NCBI GenBank assembly: GCA_024698925.1 | Contig: JAILQO010000057.1 | Location: 1 to 64,000 of the forward strand | From: Bacteroidaceae bacterium | GTDB taxonomy: Bacteria; Bacteroidota; Bacteroidia; Bacteroidales; Bacteroidaceae | Direction: 5' to 3' | DNA length: 64,000 bases | Shown: piece by piece, positions 1-8,396 of the stretch | Numbering within the stretch: the first letter of the stretch is position 1 | Layout of the letters: each line of letters starts with the position of its first letter | Notes under the pieces: generated by a model | Told to the model about the DNA's origin: nothing | Database searches by the model: none | What the model saw: only the letters and a program-made list of their open reading frames with translations | Translations under genes and position numbers: made by a program

Positions 1-1959
1 CTTCAAGTAATCCGGGTTGATCATGCCGGCACCGTTGTTGCCAAGGAATACATTGTTGACTATCACGTGCGAGCCCATCTTCAATTCCACCGTCGGTTTC
101 GCTAGCTTGGTGGCCAGACTGGCACAGTTACCGCCTACATAGACTGAGCCCTTGATGACTGTCGGTTTTTCCTCGGTACCGTAGAGTCGGACGGACACCT
201 GCTCGGCATTGGGACGGAACGCTTTTAAGGCTGCGGTAGATGTTAAAGAGCCTGGATTGTAATAGAAGTCGCCAAAGGTACTGTTGTTGGCCAAATCCTC
301 ATTGTCGGTATATGGATAGGCACCATTGCCACCACCATAGACATCGCCGCGGATAGTGGTATATATACCAACGGCATTGCCGCCATAGACGACACCTGTC
401 ACGTCGTTACCGCCATATACATTGTTGATGTCGCCACCCCTAATGAGCGTACGTGCCGAGAAGCCATCGGGGAAATGATAACCAGGAAGATTCGTACAAG
501 CTACATAGACATCGTTCACTGTTGGCATCACGTCAGCCATACGACAACCGCCATAGAGGTTGTCGACGATGAGGGTCGAATAGTCCTTAATTTCAAGGAG
601 CAGGCCTTCCGAACAGGTCATGGCACCCTTATTACCACCACTGTAGAGGTTACGTATCTTACCACTCAGCAGGTTCCATGTAGGACGGATATGCATCTCC
701 GCCTTGTTGTTACCACCAAAGAAACGGCCCACCTGGTACGCACCGCTGCTGGGCTGCGAGAAGGTGGTATTGATACCCATCTCCAGGAAGCGGTTGTCTG
801 AAAGCAATTCGGTAAAGCCCGGAGGAACCGGATTAGCAAACCCACTGGCTATATTGGCCTCATAAGTCGTATAAGTCGCATCTTCCGCCTCCACGCCTGT
901 TGTATTATCCACCAGGATATGGTTCACTACCTCACTGAGGTTGTCGATGTGGATGATATTTTGCTCCTTCACCGTAGCATTGTTACCGCCACCATAGGCA
1001 TAGACGATAGAGCCACCCAAGACCTCCAGATAGGTACTATCCAGTTCAGGACGCACGAAGGGCGACTTACTCCTTGCAATGATTGTTTCTCCTTGTTTGA
1101 TGACATATTCACCATTTACTTGTTCATCAGGATATTCAAAGTCACCATTACCACCGGCAAAGAGCTGTCCGATATATACCTTCTTGGCATCGGGGTCTTG
1201 CACGGCAGCAGTCTTCACATGATTAGTTGTCTTGCCGTAGGCTGGATCACTCGGATCCGACGCGGCAGCAATCTCTTCTGCGGTATAATAAACATTAGGA
1301 CTTGTCAACTTGGTGCTGATGCGCACATAGCTGTTGAAGGTGTTGGTGATTACATTCTTCTTCGGGTCTGGGTCTTCTGCAGCCTTCACCGCAGTCAGTT
1401 CTGTAGGCTTGCTTTCTCCTATCGTCATTGCCGTACCGATCTTTCCGGCAATATCATTACCGCCATATACCTGATTGATAAGGATATAGTCCGTGGCGTG
1501 CTCACCATCGATATGTACAAAGGTGTTACCACCCACATTGGCCATACGGGCACCACCAAACACCTTACCCTGCGGGTCTGCCAGCGGACGCGTTGCATTC
1601 GGGTCCATCACAGCACCGATATCGCCAGCCTTCACCGTCACCTTCGTGCTGCCCTTCACCTCGCCTTTGTTGCCACCACCATAAACGTTACCACCAATCT
1701 TAATTCTCGTCTGCGCCTGAACGGAGAAGGGGCAGGACATGAAAATGAAAAATGAAAAATGGAGAATGAAGAATGTGAAATGATAAATGATAAATGACAA
1801 AGCCCCACGAAGCCCATTGGTCTCATTGGTCTCATTGGCCCATGTCCATTGTCCATTGTCCATTGTCCATTGTCCATTGTCCAATGTCCATTGGCCCATG
1901 CTTGCCTGAGCTCCGTTCTGCCCAGTCAGCCTATTCCAATATAATTTATAATTTATCAT
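1..1959 (-). CDS. large VYGGGN-repeat surface protein, 3' end outside window
   Basis: An open frame runs on the minus strand from an ATG at 1959 to base 1 with no stop, so at least 653 residues are present and the C-terminus is missing. From residue ~80 the protein is built of spaced glycine-rich motifs such as GGNVYGGGNKG, QVYGGNDIAG, AYGGGNNAT, NLYSGGNKGA and DVYGGGNGA, separated by beta-rich stretches. This suggests a repetitive beta-solenoid-like surface protein, but I do not recognise a named family. The start is uncertain: ATGs at 1959, 1863 and 1740 are all in frame. The stretch 1741-1800 encodes an almost uninterrupted hydrophobic segment (FTFFILHFSFFIF) followed by SVQAQ, a plausible signal peptide with cleavage after QA. 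That segment is made of TTTATCATTT/CATTTTTC simple repeats. It is the last visible gene of the minus-strand fimbrial cluster, so a surface role is inferred from neighbours. Confidence 0.6.
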   Translation of the reverse strand, partial: MINYKLYWNRLTGQNGAQASMGQWTLDNGQWTMDNGQWTWANETNETNGLRGALSFIIYHFTFFILHFSFFIFMSCPFSVQAQTRIKIGGNVYGGGNKGEVKGSTKVTVKAGDIGAVMDPNATRPLADPQGKVFGGARMANVGGNTFVHIDGEHATDYILINQVYGGNDIAGKIGTAMTIGESKPTELTAVKAAEDPDPKKNVITNTFNSYVRISTKLTSPNVYYTAEEIAAASDPSDPAYGKTTNHVKTAAVQDPDAKKVYIGQLFAGGNGDFEYPDEQVNGEYVIKQGETIIARSKSPFVRPELDSTYLEVLGGSIVYAYGGGNNATVKEQNIIHIDNLSEVVNHILVDNTTGVEAEDATYTTYEANIASGFANPVPPGFTELLSDNRFLEMGINTTFSQPSSGAYQVGRFFGGNNKAEMHIRPTWNLLSGKIRNLYSGGNKGAMTCSEGLLLEIKDYSTLIVDNLYGGCRMADVMPTVNDVYVACTNLPGYHFPDGFSARTLIRGGDINNVYGGNDVTGVVYGGNAVGIYTTIRGDVYGGGNGAYPYTDNEDLANNSTFGDFYYNPGSLTSTAALKAFRPNAEQVSVRLYGTEEKPTVIKGSVYVGGNCASLATKLAKPTVELKMGSHVIVNNVFLGNNGAGMINPDYLK
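1741..1907. repeat. simple-repeat block (GTCCATT / CTCATTGGT / TTTATCATTT)
   Basis: Three repeat families abut. A 7-bp unit GTCCATT is iterated at about 1853-1890, a 9-bp unit TCTCATTGG at 1811-1840, and an AT-rich TTATCATTT-like tract at 1741-1800 on the minus strand. The block lies inside the translatable 5' part of the VYGGGN gene and supplies its putative signal peptide. Confidence 0.75.
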
Positions 1960-2115
1960 TTCTATTAATTATTATTCTTCTATTTTTCTTCGGCCGCTTT
2001 CGTTATTACGTTATCACGTTATTTCGTTATCACGCTTTGTTTTGCGGCCTATATTTTCGTTTTCCCTTTGTTCTCCCCTCCCTTGGGGAGGGGTTGGGAG
2101 TGGGCCTGTCATTCG
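1960..2115. repeat. intergenic spacer with CGTTAT repeats and CCCCTCC..GGAGGGG palindrome
   Basis: Between the stop of the fimbrillin-family gene (2116) and the VYGGGN gene. It holds four imperfect CGTTAT(T/C)AC units at about 2002-2034 and a GC palindrome at about 2075-2095 (CCCCTCCC, TTGG, GGAGGGG) followed by TTGGGAGTGGGCC. The same palindrome type recurs inside the signal-peptide regions at 24.3 and 25.6 kb. No convincing terminator T-run was seen. Confidence 0.6.
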
Positions 2116-3501
2116 TCATTCAATCGTTACCGTTGGATTATCCAAATCCGGTTCCGACATCACATAGAGGAATGTCGGTTTGATGGTGAGATCTACCGTA
2201 TATTTTTTGCCACGTTCGGTGGCGGTGAAGTGACCTACCAACTCGTTCAGTCGGACGGTGTTGGTGGCTACGCAGTCCTTACGGACCAGGTTGCCTTCTG
2301 GATGCTCAGTCGTTTTGTTGTTGTCATACACGTCGTAGGTGCTGGTCAGGATGACGGTGGTGGTACCTGACGGCATGAAGTGTCCCACGAAGGTTTTAGA
2401 GGTTGTTTCCAGCTGCACACCGTCGTCTGTTTCTGAGACGAATACGTCGTCGCCTGTGGACACTACCGACGTATGCTCATATACGATGCTCTCGATGGGG
2501 TCGGCACCATCGGTGGTGTGCTTTAGCGTGATGGTGACATCTGTTTTCTTTGTGATTCCATCGCCATTGGCAGTCTTCATGTGGATCTTCTTCAGCTTGA
2601 TGGTGCGCATGGCGGCATAGTCCCCGTCAACCTTGTAGTTGATGTCCAGCGCAGCACATAGATGATCGAAGAGCAGGAACATGCAGTTGATCATATGTCC
2701 CTCACCGTCCTTGGTGTTATTATACTTGAACTTGAAGTCACCGGTCTGCAGACGGTTGGTGCGGGTGTCGGTACCGTCATCATAGCTGCTGTTGCTGTTC
2801 GTGTCGGTATAGCCACCATCGTAGTAGGTATAATCGGGATCAGAACCGGTTTTGAACCCTTCTCTTGCCCCCACAATGACGCAGGCATCTGACATCACCG
2901 ACGGCATTCCGTAGAGTGTCAGCTTGGCACCATCCTCATAGCTAGATGAACCATCACGCAGGCTGATATTGGCATTGTCGGCAGCATTACGGGGAATGAA
3001 GCCATAGACGTAGTAGTCGGCTTGGGCCATAACTGAAGGATCAGTAGGATCAGAGCCGTCATTGAGGGTGAGCTTCCAGCCCTTAGTTTTGTTATAGTGC
3101 AGACGACCGTGTCGGCTGGCGTCCGTTCCTGTCGTGAAGAACACATCGACAGCCTTCGTCGTCAGACTCTGATAGTTGGTGATGCCAGCGTAGAGGGCGT
3201 CATAGTTATAGAAGGTGGTATACATTTGTGTTGTGGGGATGACCCATGACGAGACGCGTCGGGCGCCGTTCTTAGCGGCAGCATCTTTCATCGCGGGCAA
3301 CATAGTCACCAGCGCCATGTCTGTCTCTGGTACAGATTCTTCAATCTGTGCCGGTACGGGCATATCATCGACATCCTCGGAGCAAGACGTGAAGAGCCAC
3401 CCGCAGCCCACCATCAGAAGGACGGACAGCAGGAGCAGGTGCAACGGGGTGGTCCACCCTGTTGTCCTATTTCTCTTCAGTATCATTGCTTCTTGCACCA
3501 T
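2116..3501 (-). CDS. fimbrillin-family lipoprotein (Mfa-like)
   Basis: A 461-residue secreted lipoprotein. Residues ~20-40 form a hydrophobic segment ending in LFTSC (Cys40), a lipobox; Met6 is an alternative start. The C-terminal stretch YTVDLTIKPTFLYVMSEPD matches what I know of Bacteroidales fimbrillin-family (Mfa_like_1) proteins, and the middle has the usual WKLTLNDG and VDVFFTTG beta strands. The role inferred is a minor fimbrial subunit or tip/anchor component on the outer membrane. It follows the lipoprotein gene at 3673 and precedes the VYGGGN gene, all on the same strand. No promoter of its own was found in the AT-rich spacer, so co-transcription is plausible. A more specific Mfa subunit number cannot be assigned. 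Confidence 0.75.
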   Translation of the reverse strand: MVQEAMILKRNRTTGWTTPLHLLLLSVLLMVGCGWLFTSCSEDVDDMPVPAQIEESVPETDMALVTMLPAMKDAAAKNGARRVSSWVIPTTQMYTTFYNYDALYAGITNYQSLTTKAVDVFFTTGTDASRHGRLHYNKTKGWKLTLNDGSDPTDPSVMAQADYYVYGFIPRNAADNANISLRDGSSSYEDGAKLTLYGMPSVMSDACVIVGAREGFKTGSDPDYTYYDGGYTDTNSNSSYDDGTDTRTNRLQTGDFKFKYNNTKDGEGHMINCMFLLFDHLCAALDINYKVDGDYAAMRTIKLKKIHMKTANGDGITKKTDVTITLKHTTDGADPIESIVYEHTSVVSTGDDVFVSETDDGVQLETTSKTFVGHFMPSGTTTVILTSTYDVYDNNKTTEHPEGNLVRKDCVATNTVRLNELVGHFTATERGKKYTVDLTIKPTFLYVMSEPDLDNPTVTIE

Positions 3502-3672
3502 ACCTATATATATATATTATAAATTATAAAGAATAAATTATAAATACTAATGTTTAATGTTTAACGTATTGTTTTGAATGTTGCGCTCTTTCAAGCTTTA
3601 TCATTTATTATTTCTTATTTCTTATCTATTATTTATTATTTCTTATTTATCATTTATAATTTCTTCGGCCTG
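3502..3672. repeat. AT-rich TTTATTATTTCTTATT repeat spacer
   Basis: Spacer of about 170 bp between two fimbrillin-family genes. Bases 3598-3662 are a run of degenerate TTATTATTTCTTATTTATC units, the same AT-rich family that encodes the hydrophobic signal region of the neighbouring genes at 1.75 and 4.9 kb. No other element was seen. Confidence 0.6.
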
Positions 3673-5073
3673 TTACCAGTTATACACCGACTCGCTTCCA
3701 GTGAAGCCCTTCTTCCACCCAGTGAAGGCAGTGAGCAGATCACCGAACTCGACGCCACCATCACCGCTCACCTTGAAGATGTAGGTGTACTGGTAGCCAG
3801 CCTTCCATGTCATGTAGCCGGCGGGCACCACTGCCGTGCGGGGCTCACCATAGACCATCAGCGAGAGTGTGAAGCTGCCCTGACTGCTGACAGGCAGCAC
3901 GGTGTACCACTTACCTGGTGTCTTTACATCGCTGGTCGTCTTGCCGTAAGCAGGGTCTCCTGATGTAGCAGCGCCTATCTCGGCTTGCGTAAAGTATATG
4001 TCTACATAATCCTGCGTCATGGCAGTAATCGTATTCGTCGGCGTTGAATCGAAGCGTTCGCGCAGGTTCGATCCCGTGATGGGGTATGTCACAGTCACGC
4101 TGCCGTTAACGCCGATGCCGCTGTCGTCAGTGGGCTTGAACATCATGTCGTCCAGCTCCATGTCCTCGATTTTCACGGTGGGGTCGGCTGAGATGAACAT
4201 GAAGCGCACCTTTGTGAAGGGCTTCACGAACTCCAGCACCACCGGCTTGCCGAACTGCTTGTCGGGGTACTCTGCGGGGGTGCCGGTCGAGAACCATAGC
4301 TTGCTGAAAAGCGGCGCATCCGCTACTTTGTCGCCATAAAGATCGGGGATGGTGATCTTCAGCTCGGTTGCCCCTGTCAACGCATTGACGCTAATCTCCT
4401 CGTTAGCCTCGATGGCGGTTGTCCTCGCTGCAAAGCGGTACGCTTTGGCATCCCAGTCCCAGTATTTGATGGTCTGGTCGACGGGACTTGACATCACATA
4501 CTCCCAGCCGCTGCTGTTCGTTGTTGATGAGGCGGCACTACCATCCAGCCAGTTTACCGCATAGCCCGGGAATACCGTTTGGTAGTCGGTGTAACCTGCA
4601 CCGTCTCCAATATTCTTGAAGCCCCACACCTTGAACTGCGTAGCGCTCTCGCTCAGCGGTGTTCCCGCTGCGCGGGTCCCATAGGCCCCATTAGTCTCAT
4701 AGGTCCCATTGGCCTTATTGGCCCCATAGGTGCGGTGGCCATTGCCTTTCGCGCCAGCGGACTGTTCTTGTTCTTCCGCCATCGCTCCGCTGAAGCGGAT
4801 GGGGGTGAGTAGCGTGCCCTGTTCCGTGCCCTGCACAGCCGGCACCACCTCCTCATCATCTGAGGAGCAGCAGGATGTGAGACAGGTCAATGAAATGATA
4901 AATGATAAATAATAAATCATAAATGATAATGCACGATGACGCCCACGAAGCCCACTGGCCATTCTTGAGGCGTCAAGCGTCCCTACGGGCCGAGCGGTCC
5001 ATTGTCCATTGTCCAATGTCCATTGGCTCTTAGCCCCAAGACGCCCATTCCAATATAATTTATTATTTATCAT
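3673..5073 (-). CDS. fimbrillin-family lipoprotein with repeat-derived N-terminus
   Basis: A 466-residue frame. The lipobox LTSC (Cys68) follows a hydrophobic run (MIYYLSFIISLTC), so the functional start may be Met52 (position 4920) or Met38 (4962) rather than the first ATG at 5073. The mature part has the fimbrillin pattern ('TQFKVWGFKNIG', 'SSGWEYVMSSPVDQTIKYWDW', 'AYRFAARTT', late 'AGYQYTYIFKVSGDGGVEFGD'), close in style to the large fimbrillins upstream. Residues ~109-136 read as a GANKANGTYETNGAYGT-like string, which is translated 9-bp simple repeat (4665-4745) inside the mature protein. The first 50 codons contain TLDNGQWT, a translation of the GTCCATT repeat. The inferred role is an accessory or anchor fimbrial subunit. 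Its 5' block is homologous to that of the VYGGGN gene at 1959. Confidence 0.72.
   Translation of the reverse strand: MINNKLYWNGRLGAKSQWTLDNGQWTARPVGTLDASRMASGLRGRHRALSFMIYYLSFIISLTCLTSCCSSDDEEVVPAVQGTEQGTLLTPIRFSGAMAEEQEQSAGAKGNGHRTYGANKANGTYETNGAYGTRAAGTPLSESATQFKVWGFKNIGDGAGYTDYQTVFPGYAVNWLDGSAASSTTNSSGWEYVMSSPVDQTIKYWDWDAKAYRFAARTTAIEANEEISVNALTGATELKITIPDLYGDKVADAPLFSKLWFSTGTPAEYPDKQFGKPVVLEFVKPFTKVRFMFISADPTVKIEDMELDDMMFKPTDDSGIGVNGSVTVTYPITGSNLRERFDSTPTNTITAMTQDYVDIYFTQAEIGAATSGDPAYGKTTSDVKTPGKWYTVLPVSSQGSFTLSLMVYGEPRTAVVPAGYMTWKAGYQYTYIFKVSGDGGVEFGDLLTAFTGWKKGFTGSESVYNW
4665..4745. repeat. in-frame 9-bp repeat inside a fimbrillin-family gene
   Basis: About eight imperfect 9-bp units (CCCATTGGC / CTCATAGGT type) lie within the coding region at 4674-4732. 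They keep frame and encode a low-complexity Asn/Gly/Tyr stretch just after the lipoprotein signal, presumably a flexible linker. Confidence 0.75.
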
Positions 5074-5269
5074 TTATTATCTCTTATTTCAATTATCAAT
5101 TAGCTTTGCTGACTTCTGTCACGACTCGGCCATTCAAGAGCAGGCTCTTATGGCGCTCGCTGTTCTAGAAGTTGTCCATTCTCAATTATCCATTCTTGAG
5201 GTATCAAGCGGCCCTCCGGGCTCCCGCCGAGGCGCTGGGCCTCAGCGGGAGGGAGAGGGGAGAGAGGGG
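4890..5269. repeat. mosaic of intergenic repeats upstream of and within the 3673-5073 gene
   Basis: It contains a TAAATGATAAAT AT-rich tract (4898-4930), a module beginning CCATTCTTGAGG (4960-4990) that recurs at 5188-5220, GTCCATT units (4998-5020), a second AT-rich tract (5050-5100), and a GC-rich palindromic stretch with GGGAGGGAGAGGGG (5207-5270). The same order of modules is found upstream of the VYGGGN gene at about 1.74-1.96 kb. Confidence 0.7.
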
Positions 5270-7339
5270 TTAATTAACTTTGATGACCTTCACAGAATAC
5301 ACTTTATTAAGGTTAGTATACTTCTTGTAATATGTGCCATCTGCATAGTCGGCCGCTCCACTACCGCTGTTAATAGCGGTTACTCCATCAGGATCTGTAT
5401 ACCATAATCCTACAGTTGCCCAATCAGCTGGCTGTGCAGTAAGTGCTTCAGCAGAATATATATAACCATCTGCACCATCAGAAACTTCATATACATATGC
5501 GTATGTAGCTGCAGTTGGTGTGAACTTAACAGCTGTATTCTTGCGGTAATAAGTTCCATCTGCATAACCTCCTGTAGCGGCCGTTACACATGCTGCATCC
5601 GTATAATAATTAGTAGGCCAATCACCAGGATTAGCAGTAAGAGTAACTTTCTTTGTTACAGGAACTGCGTTACCATCAGGTGAATCGTCAGCAGCAATCT
5701 CTGTTACTGCTGTAGAAGATTCCTCTCTTAAGGCAATTCCATTACGGCCGGTGATAACCAAAGGACTACCAGTTGCGCTAACTTGAACATTCAGAGCATC
5801 CATAACTGTAGCCTCTGTAATACCAGATCCTGTTACAGTATAGAGCTTGCCTTTAGAGTTCAAGTTTTCCTTTAAGTCAGCATCCTGTACCATCACATAG
5901 ACAGAGCCCTTGGCATCATCATATTCATTATCCGTATAAACATGTCCCTTTTGGTAAGTAGTGATAGCAGGTGTAGCAACAGTTGTGATAGTTGACTGAG
6001 TGCCGTCTTCAGTATCTAATACAATAGCATCGAAGGTGATGGGATAGAGACCTGCAGGGTCTGTATCTACCGTACTCGTCCAACCATTGGTATTATCGCT
6101 AATCTTGAAGAGATAGGTGTAAGCATAATTAGGCTTCCACTGTGCATAAACCTGAGGAACGAATGCCTTTGCGCCATGAATCTTAATAGTTTCCTTAGTA
6201 CCATCAATAGCTTCGAGGGTGTAGTCCACACGAAGTTCAAGGACATTACCTGCTTCATCAGGAAGAACCGTTACGTAATAAGGATCCGATGCACCAGCAA
6301 ATGATGGGGCTGCAGCAGTACGCTTGAGATAGGTATTAGGATTGCTCGCATAATTCAAACGAGCATCTTCCCAGTTAGCAGGAGTTGCTTCATAGTTCAG
6401 AGCACTGAATGTCATAGTTGATGCCGGAGTGTCACCAGCTCCTGCGGCAAAAGTAACGTGAGCCTTGTTGTAATCGGTCTCGCTTTTATTGCTCGTACCA
6501 ATGGTTGGGAATTTAACCGTCATCGTTCCTGTTGTATGGAAAACATTACTGCTTGCAAACAACGTGGCATTGGTTTCTGAGGTACCAGTAGCAATTGTTG
6601 TGGCATCATCAGAATAGAATTTGACATCTCTAACAGAGTAGCCAGGAATGGTCTCATAAAGAGCAATACGAACCTTGGAACCAAGGCGACGGAACTTGAA
6701 CGGCACTTCATCCTTATAGTTAATATCGGGTGATGAGGCTCCTGACTTTATTGCTGTAACCAGGTCGGCAATATAGCTCTCACCAAGATCTGTTGCACTA
6801 CCCGTCAGAGTATAGGCTGCTGTAGTGAGGTTGGCTTGGTCAATAGCTGTTGCCTTAATCTCATTTGTACCTGGCGTTCCTGTGATAATAATGCTTTGGT
6901 TCTTGCCTGCAGAGAAAGCAACAAAATCATAATAACTTGCTGCATAGTCCCAATACTTGATTGTCTGATCACCAGATGTGATGTGACCAGTAAAAGCAAG
7001 AGGAGATAGCCCTACATATTTCCAGTCAGAAGTATTGTCTGCTGTCGTTCCTGCAGTGTTTGCACCCCACTGTACCAAATAGTGATCGAATACTGTGGAA
7101 TAAGCACTACCATCATTCTTGTAACCTCCAACATAGAACTTTCCGCCTAACAGGTCAGCAGCATCAGCACCCACATGGTCTGCACGTGTGGTGGCTTTGA
7201 AAACACCTCCGAACGTGATTTCTTCAGTTCCTTTACCGGCTGCATTCAGCGCCTCTTGATCTCCGACGAAGCTTTCGTCGGCGCAGCTAACGAGCGTTAA
7301 AGCTCCAATGGCTGCCATGAATAAATACTTTGTCTTCAT
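5270..7339 (-). CDS. fimbrillin-family lipoprotein, large paralogue 1
   Basis: 689 residues from the ATG at 7339, which begins a textbook lipoprotein signal (MKTKYLFMAAIGALTLVSC, lipobox Cys19); frame upstream of it is read-through. It carries the fimbrillin hallmarks: an early ATTRADHVGADAADLLGGKF segment, SDWKYVG, QTIKYWDYA, a central 'FRRLGSKVRIALYETIPGYSV', and 'YAYTYLFKISDNTNGWTSTVD' near residue ~400. It is unusually long for the family. The C-terminal ~117 residues hold two imperfect copies of a module with YTD..(A)..YADGTYY(R/K)K and end VYSVKVIKVN. The paralogue at 8397 has the same architecture, so these arose by tandem duplication. It is predicted to be exported, lipidated and polymerised as a fimbrial shaft or variant pilin. 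Confidence 0.8.
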   Translation of the reverse strand: MKTKYLFMAAIGALTLVSCADESFVGDQEALNAAGKGTEEITFGGVFKATTRADHVGADAADLLGGKFYVGGYKNDGSAYSTVFDHYLVQWGANTAGTTADNTSDWKYVGLSPLAFTGHITSGDQTIKYWDYAASYYDFVAFSAGKNQSIIITGTPGTNEIKATAIDQANLTTAAYTLTGSATDLGESYIADLVTAIKSGASSPDINYKDEVPFKFRRLGSKVRIALYETIPGYSVRDVKFYSDDATTIATGTSETNATLFASSNVFHTTGTMTVKFPTIGTSNKSETDYNKAHVTFAAGAGDTPASTMTFSALNYEATPANWEDARLNYASNPNTYLKRTAAAPSFAGASDPYYVTVLPDEAGNVLELRVDYTLEAIDGTKETIKIHGAKAFVPQVYAQWKPNYAYTYLFKISDNTNGWTSTVDTDPAGLYPITFDAIVLDTEDGTQSTITTVATPAITTYQKGHVYTDNEYDDAKGSVYVMVQDADLKENLNSKGKLYTVTGSGITEATVMDALNVQVSATGSPLVITGRNGIALREESSTAVTEIAADDSPDGNAVPVTKKVTLTANPGDWPTNYYTDAACVTAATGGYADGTYYRKNTAVKFTPTAATYAYVYEVSDGADGYIYSAEALTAQPADWATVGLWYTDPDGVTAINSGSGAADYADGTYYKKYTNLNKVYSVKVIKVN

Positions 7340-7441
7340 AATGGTAAATGTTTTAGTTGTTATTAATATATTTATTTGTTTCTGTTTTTGTGCACCGTTC
7401 GGCACCGGCCTCGCGCGTGCGTATATATTTAATGTGTAGAT

Positions 7442-7768
7442 TTATTTGTTATTTATTCTTTTTATCAAGTTCTGAGGTGCTCGACGTGTATCCCAGATGT
7501 CTTCTATGACTACCATATCGTTTGCCTCGTTATACCAATATATTATTTTGAATCGTTTGTTGATTAGAGTGGCGCGGTAAATAGGAGTTCGCTTTTCAAG
7601 CAATGGCTCCCGGAATCCCATGCCAGGAAAGAGGGATAGTGCATCTGTAAGAGACTCTATCTTTCGAGCCATTTTCAGGGCTGTGAAAGTTCCATATTCA
7701 GTGGCTCCTCTCACATAGAGTTCCTTACGAACGGCTTTAGCCCTTTCAGTCAACTTTACAACAGCCAT
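7442..7768 (-). CDS. RelE/ParE-family toxin
   Basis: A 108-residue basic protein: N-terminal helical part (LTERAKAVRKELYVRGATEYG), then the RelE/ParE beta-sheet core with YRATLINKRFKIIYWYNEAND and VVIEDIWDTRRAPQNL. The ATG lies 13 bp inside the 3' end of the upstream antitoxin-like gene, the usual coupled arrangement. Known members act as mRNA interferases or gyrase poisons; which applies here cannot be told. The pair sits between fimbrillin genes 1 and 2, transcribed in the same direction. That is an odd place for a TA pair and may help stabilise the locus (inference). Confidence 0.8.
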   Translation of the reverse strand: MAVVKLTERAKAVRKELYVRGATEYGTFTALKMARKIESLTDALSLFPGMGFREPLLEKRTPIYRATLINKRFKIIYWYNEANDMVVIEDIWDTRRAPQNLIKRINNK

Positions 7769-8091
7769 GGGAATTCTTTTTTGAGTTCTTCACGTACTTC
7801 CCTTTCTGTGTAAACCTCTCCTCGCAGATACTGCTGATGAGATTCATCTATGCGGGCATTCAGTTCTTCGAGGGTGTAGGGCGGAAGGTCGCTGTCGTAG
7901 GTGTCCCATGCGGCATCGTCATCAATGTCCTCTTCGCATGCTACTTCCTGGGTGATGTAGCTGATCAGACATCTTTTGTCTGCCGTGCTCAGGCCACTAA
8001 TCTGTGTGAGCAGACCGCTGTTCACCAGATTTTCGCTCATGCCGTATGTTGATAACATCGGCTCGCTGACCTTATCATGATACTTTCCCAT
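7756..8091 (-). CDS. antitoxin-like protein paired with RelE/ParE toxin
   Basis: An acidic 111-residue protein from the ATG at 8091. The frame opens with a TTG at 8100, but the ATG is preferred. The middle is helical, with an aspartate-rich stretch (EEDIDDDAAWDTYDSD), followed by LPPYTLEELNARIDESHQQYLRGEVYTEREVREELKKEFPWLL. The 'YTLEELNARIDE..Q...G' form is common in Bacteroidales antitoxins next to ParE-like toxins. It overlaps the toxin start by 13 bp. No clear HTH is seen, so the DNA-binding part, if any, is unconventional. Confidence 0.7.
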   Translation of the reverse strand: MGKYHDKVSEPMLSTYGMSENLVNSGLLTQISGLSTADKRCLISYITQEVACEEDIDDDAAWDTYDSDLPPYTLEELNARIDESHQQYLRGEVYTEREVREELKKEFPWLL

Positions 8092-8396
8092 ATCTTTCAA
8101 TTACTCAATTGTTATTTCTCTAATTCTCTAATTCTTGACTTTTTTCGAGGCACCGGCCTCTTTTCATTTTCGTCTTCGTTAAATTACTGCATCACTATGA
8201 AAAACTTTTTCTATGCCTATGGAGAAATGTCTCTTAGGCCTTTCCGTAAAAATAGTTCTTTTGTATAGTTCTTGACAGTACTTGTTTTTTTCTTTCTTTG
8301 TTGTTACCAAGTGGGGAGTCGAACCCCACTTGGTTTTTGATTGTTTATCGGAGTCGCGCTCGGCCCTTAGGACGCTCGCAAGCTCATGAACAGAGA
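8092..8396. other. 305-bp spacer: AT-rich, one strong hairpin
   Basis: Lies between the end of fimbrillin paralogue 2 and the TA pair. Apart from the hairpin at 8307-8338 it holds only AT-rich sequence with T-rich runs. No open frame with recognisable features was found, and no Bacteroidetes-type promoter could be placed with confidence. Confidence 0.5.
8307..8338 (+). terminator. perfect 10-bp hairpin with T-run on plus strand
   Basis: CCAAGTGGGG, loop AGTCGAA, CCCCACTTGG, then TTTTT. The T-run follows on the plus strand although all nearby genes are on the minus strand. On the minus strand the loop reads TTCGACT with a GTGGG/CCCAC stem, like a tRNA T-arm. It may be a bidirectional or antisense terminator, or a tRNA-end relic. 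Confidence 0.5.

Noticed and set aside
8307..8338. tRNA gene
   Set aside because: Only a T-arm-like hairpin is present; no acceptor, D-arm or anticodon arm surrounds it.
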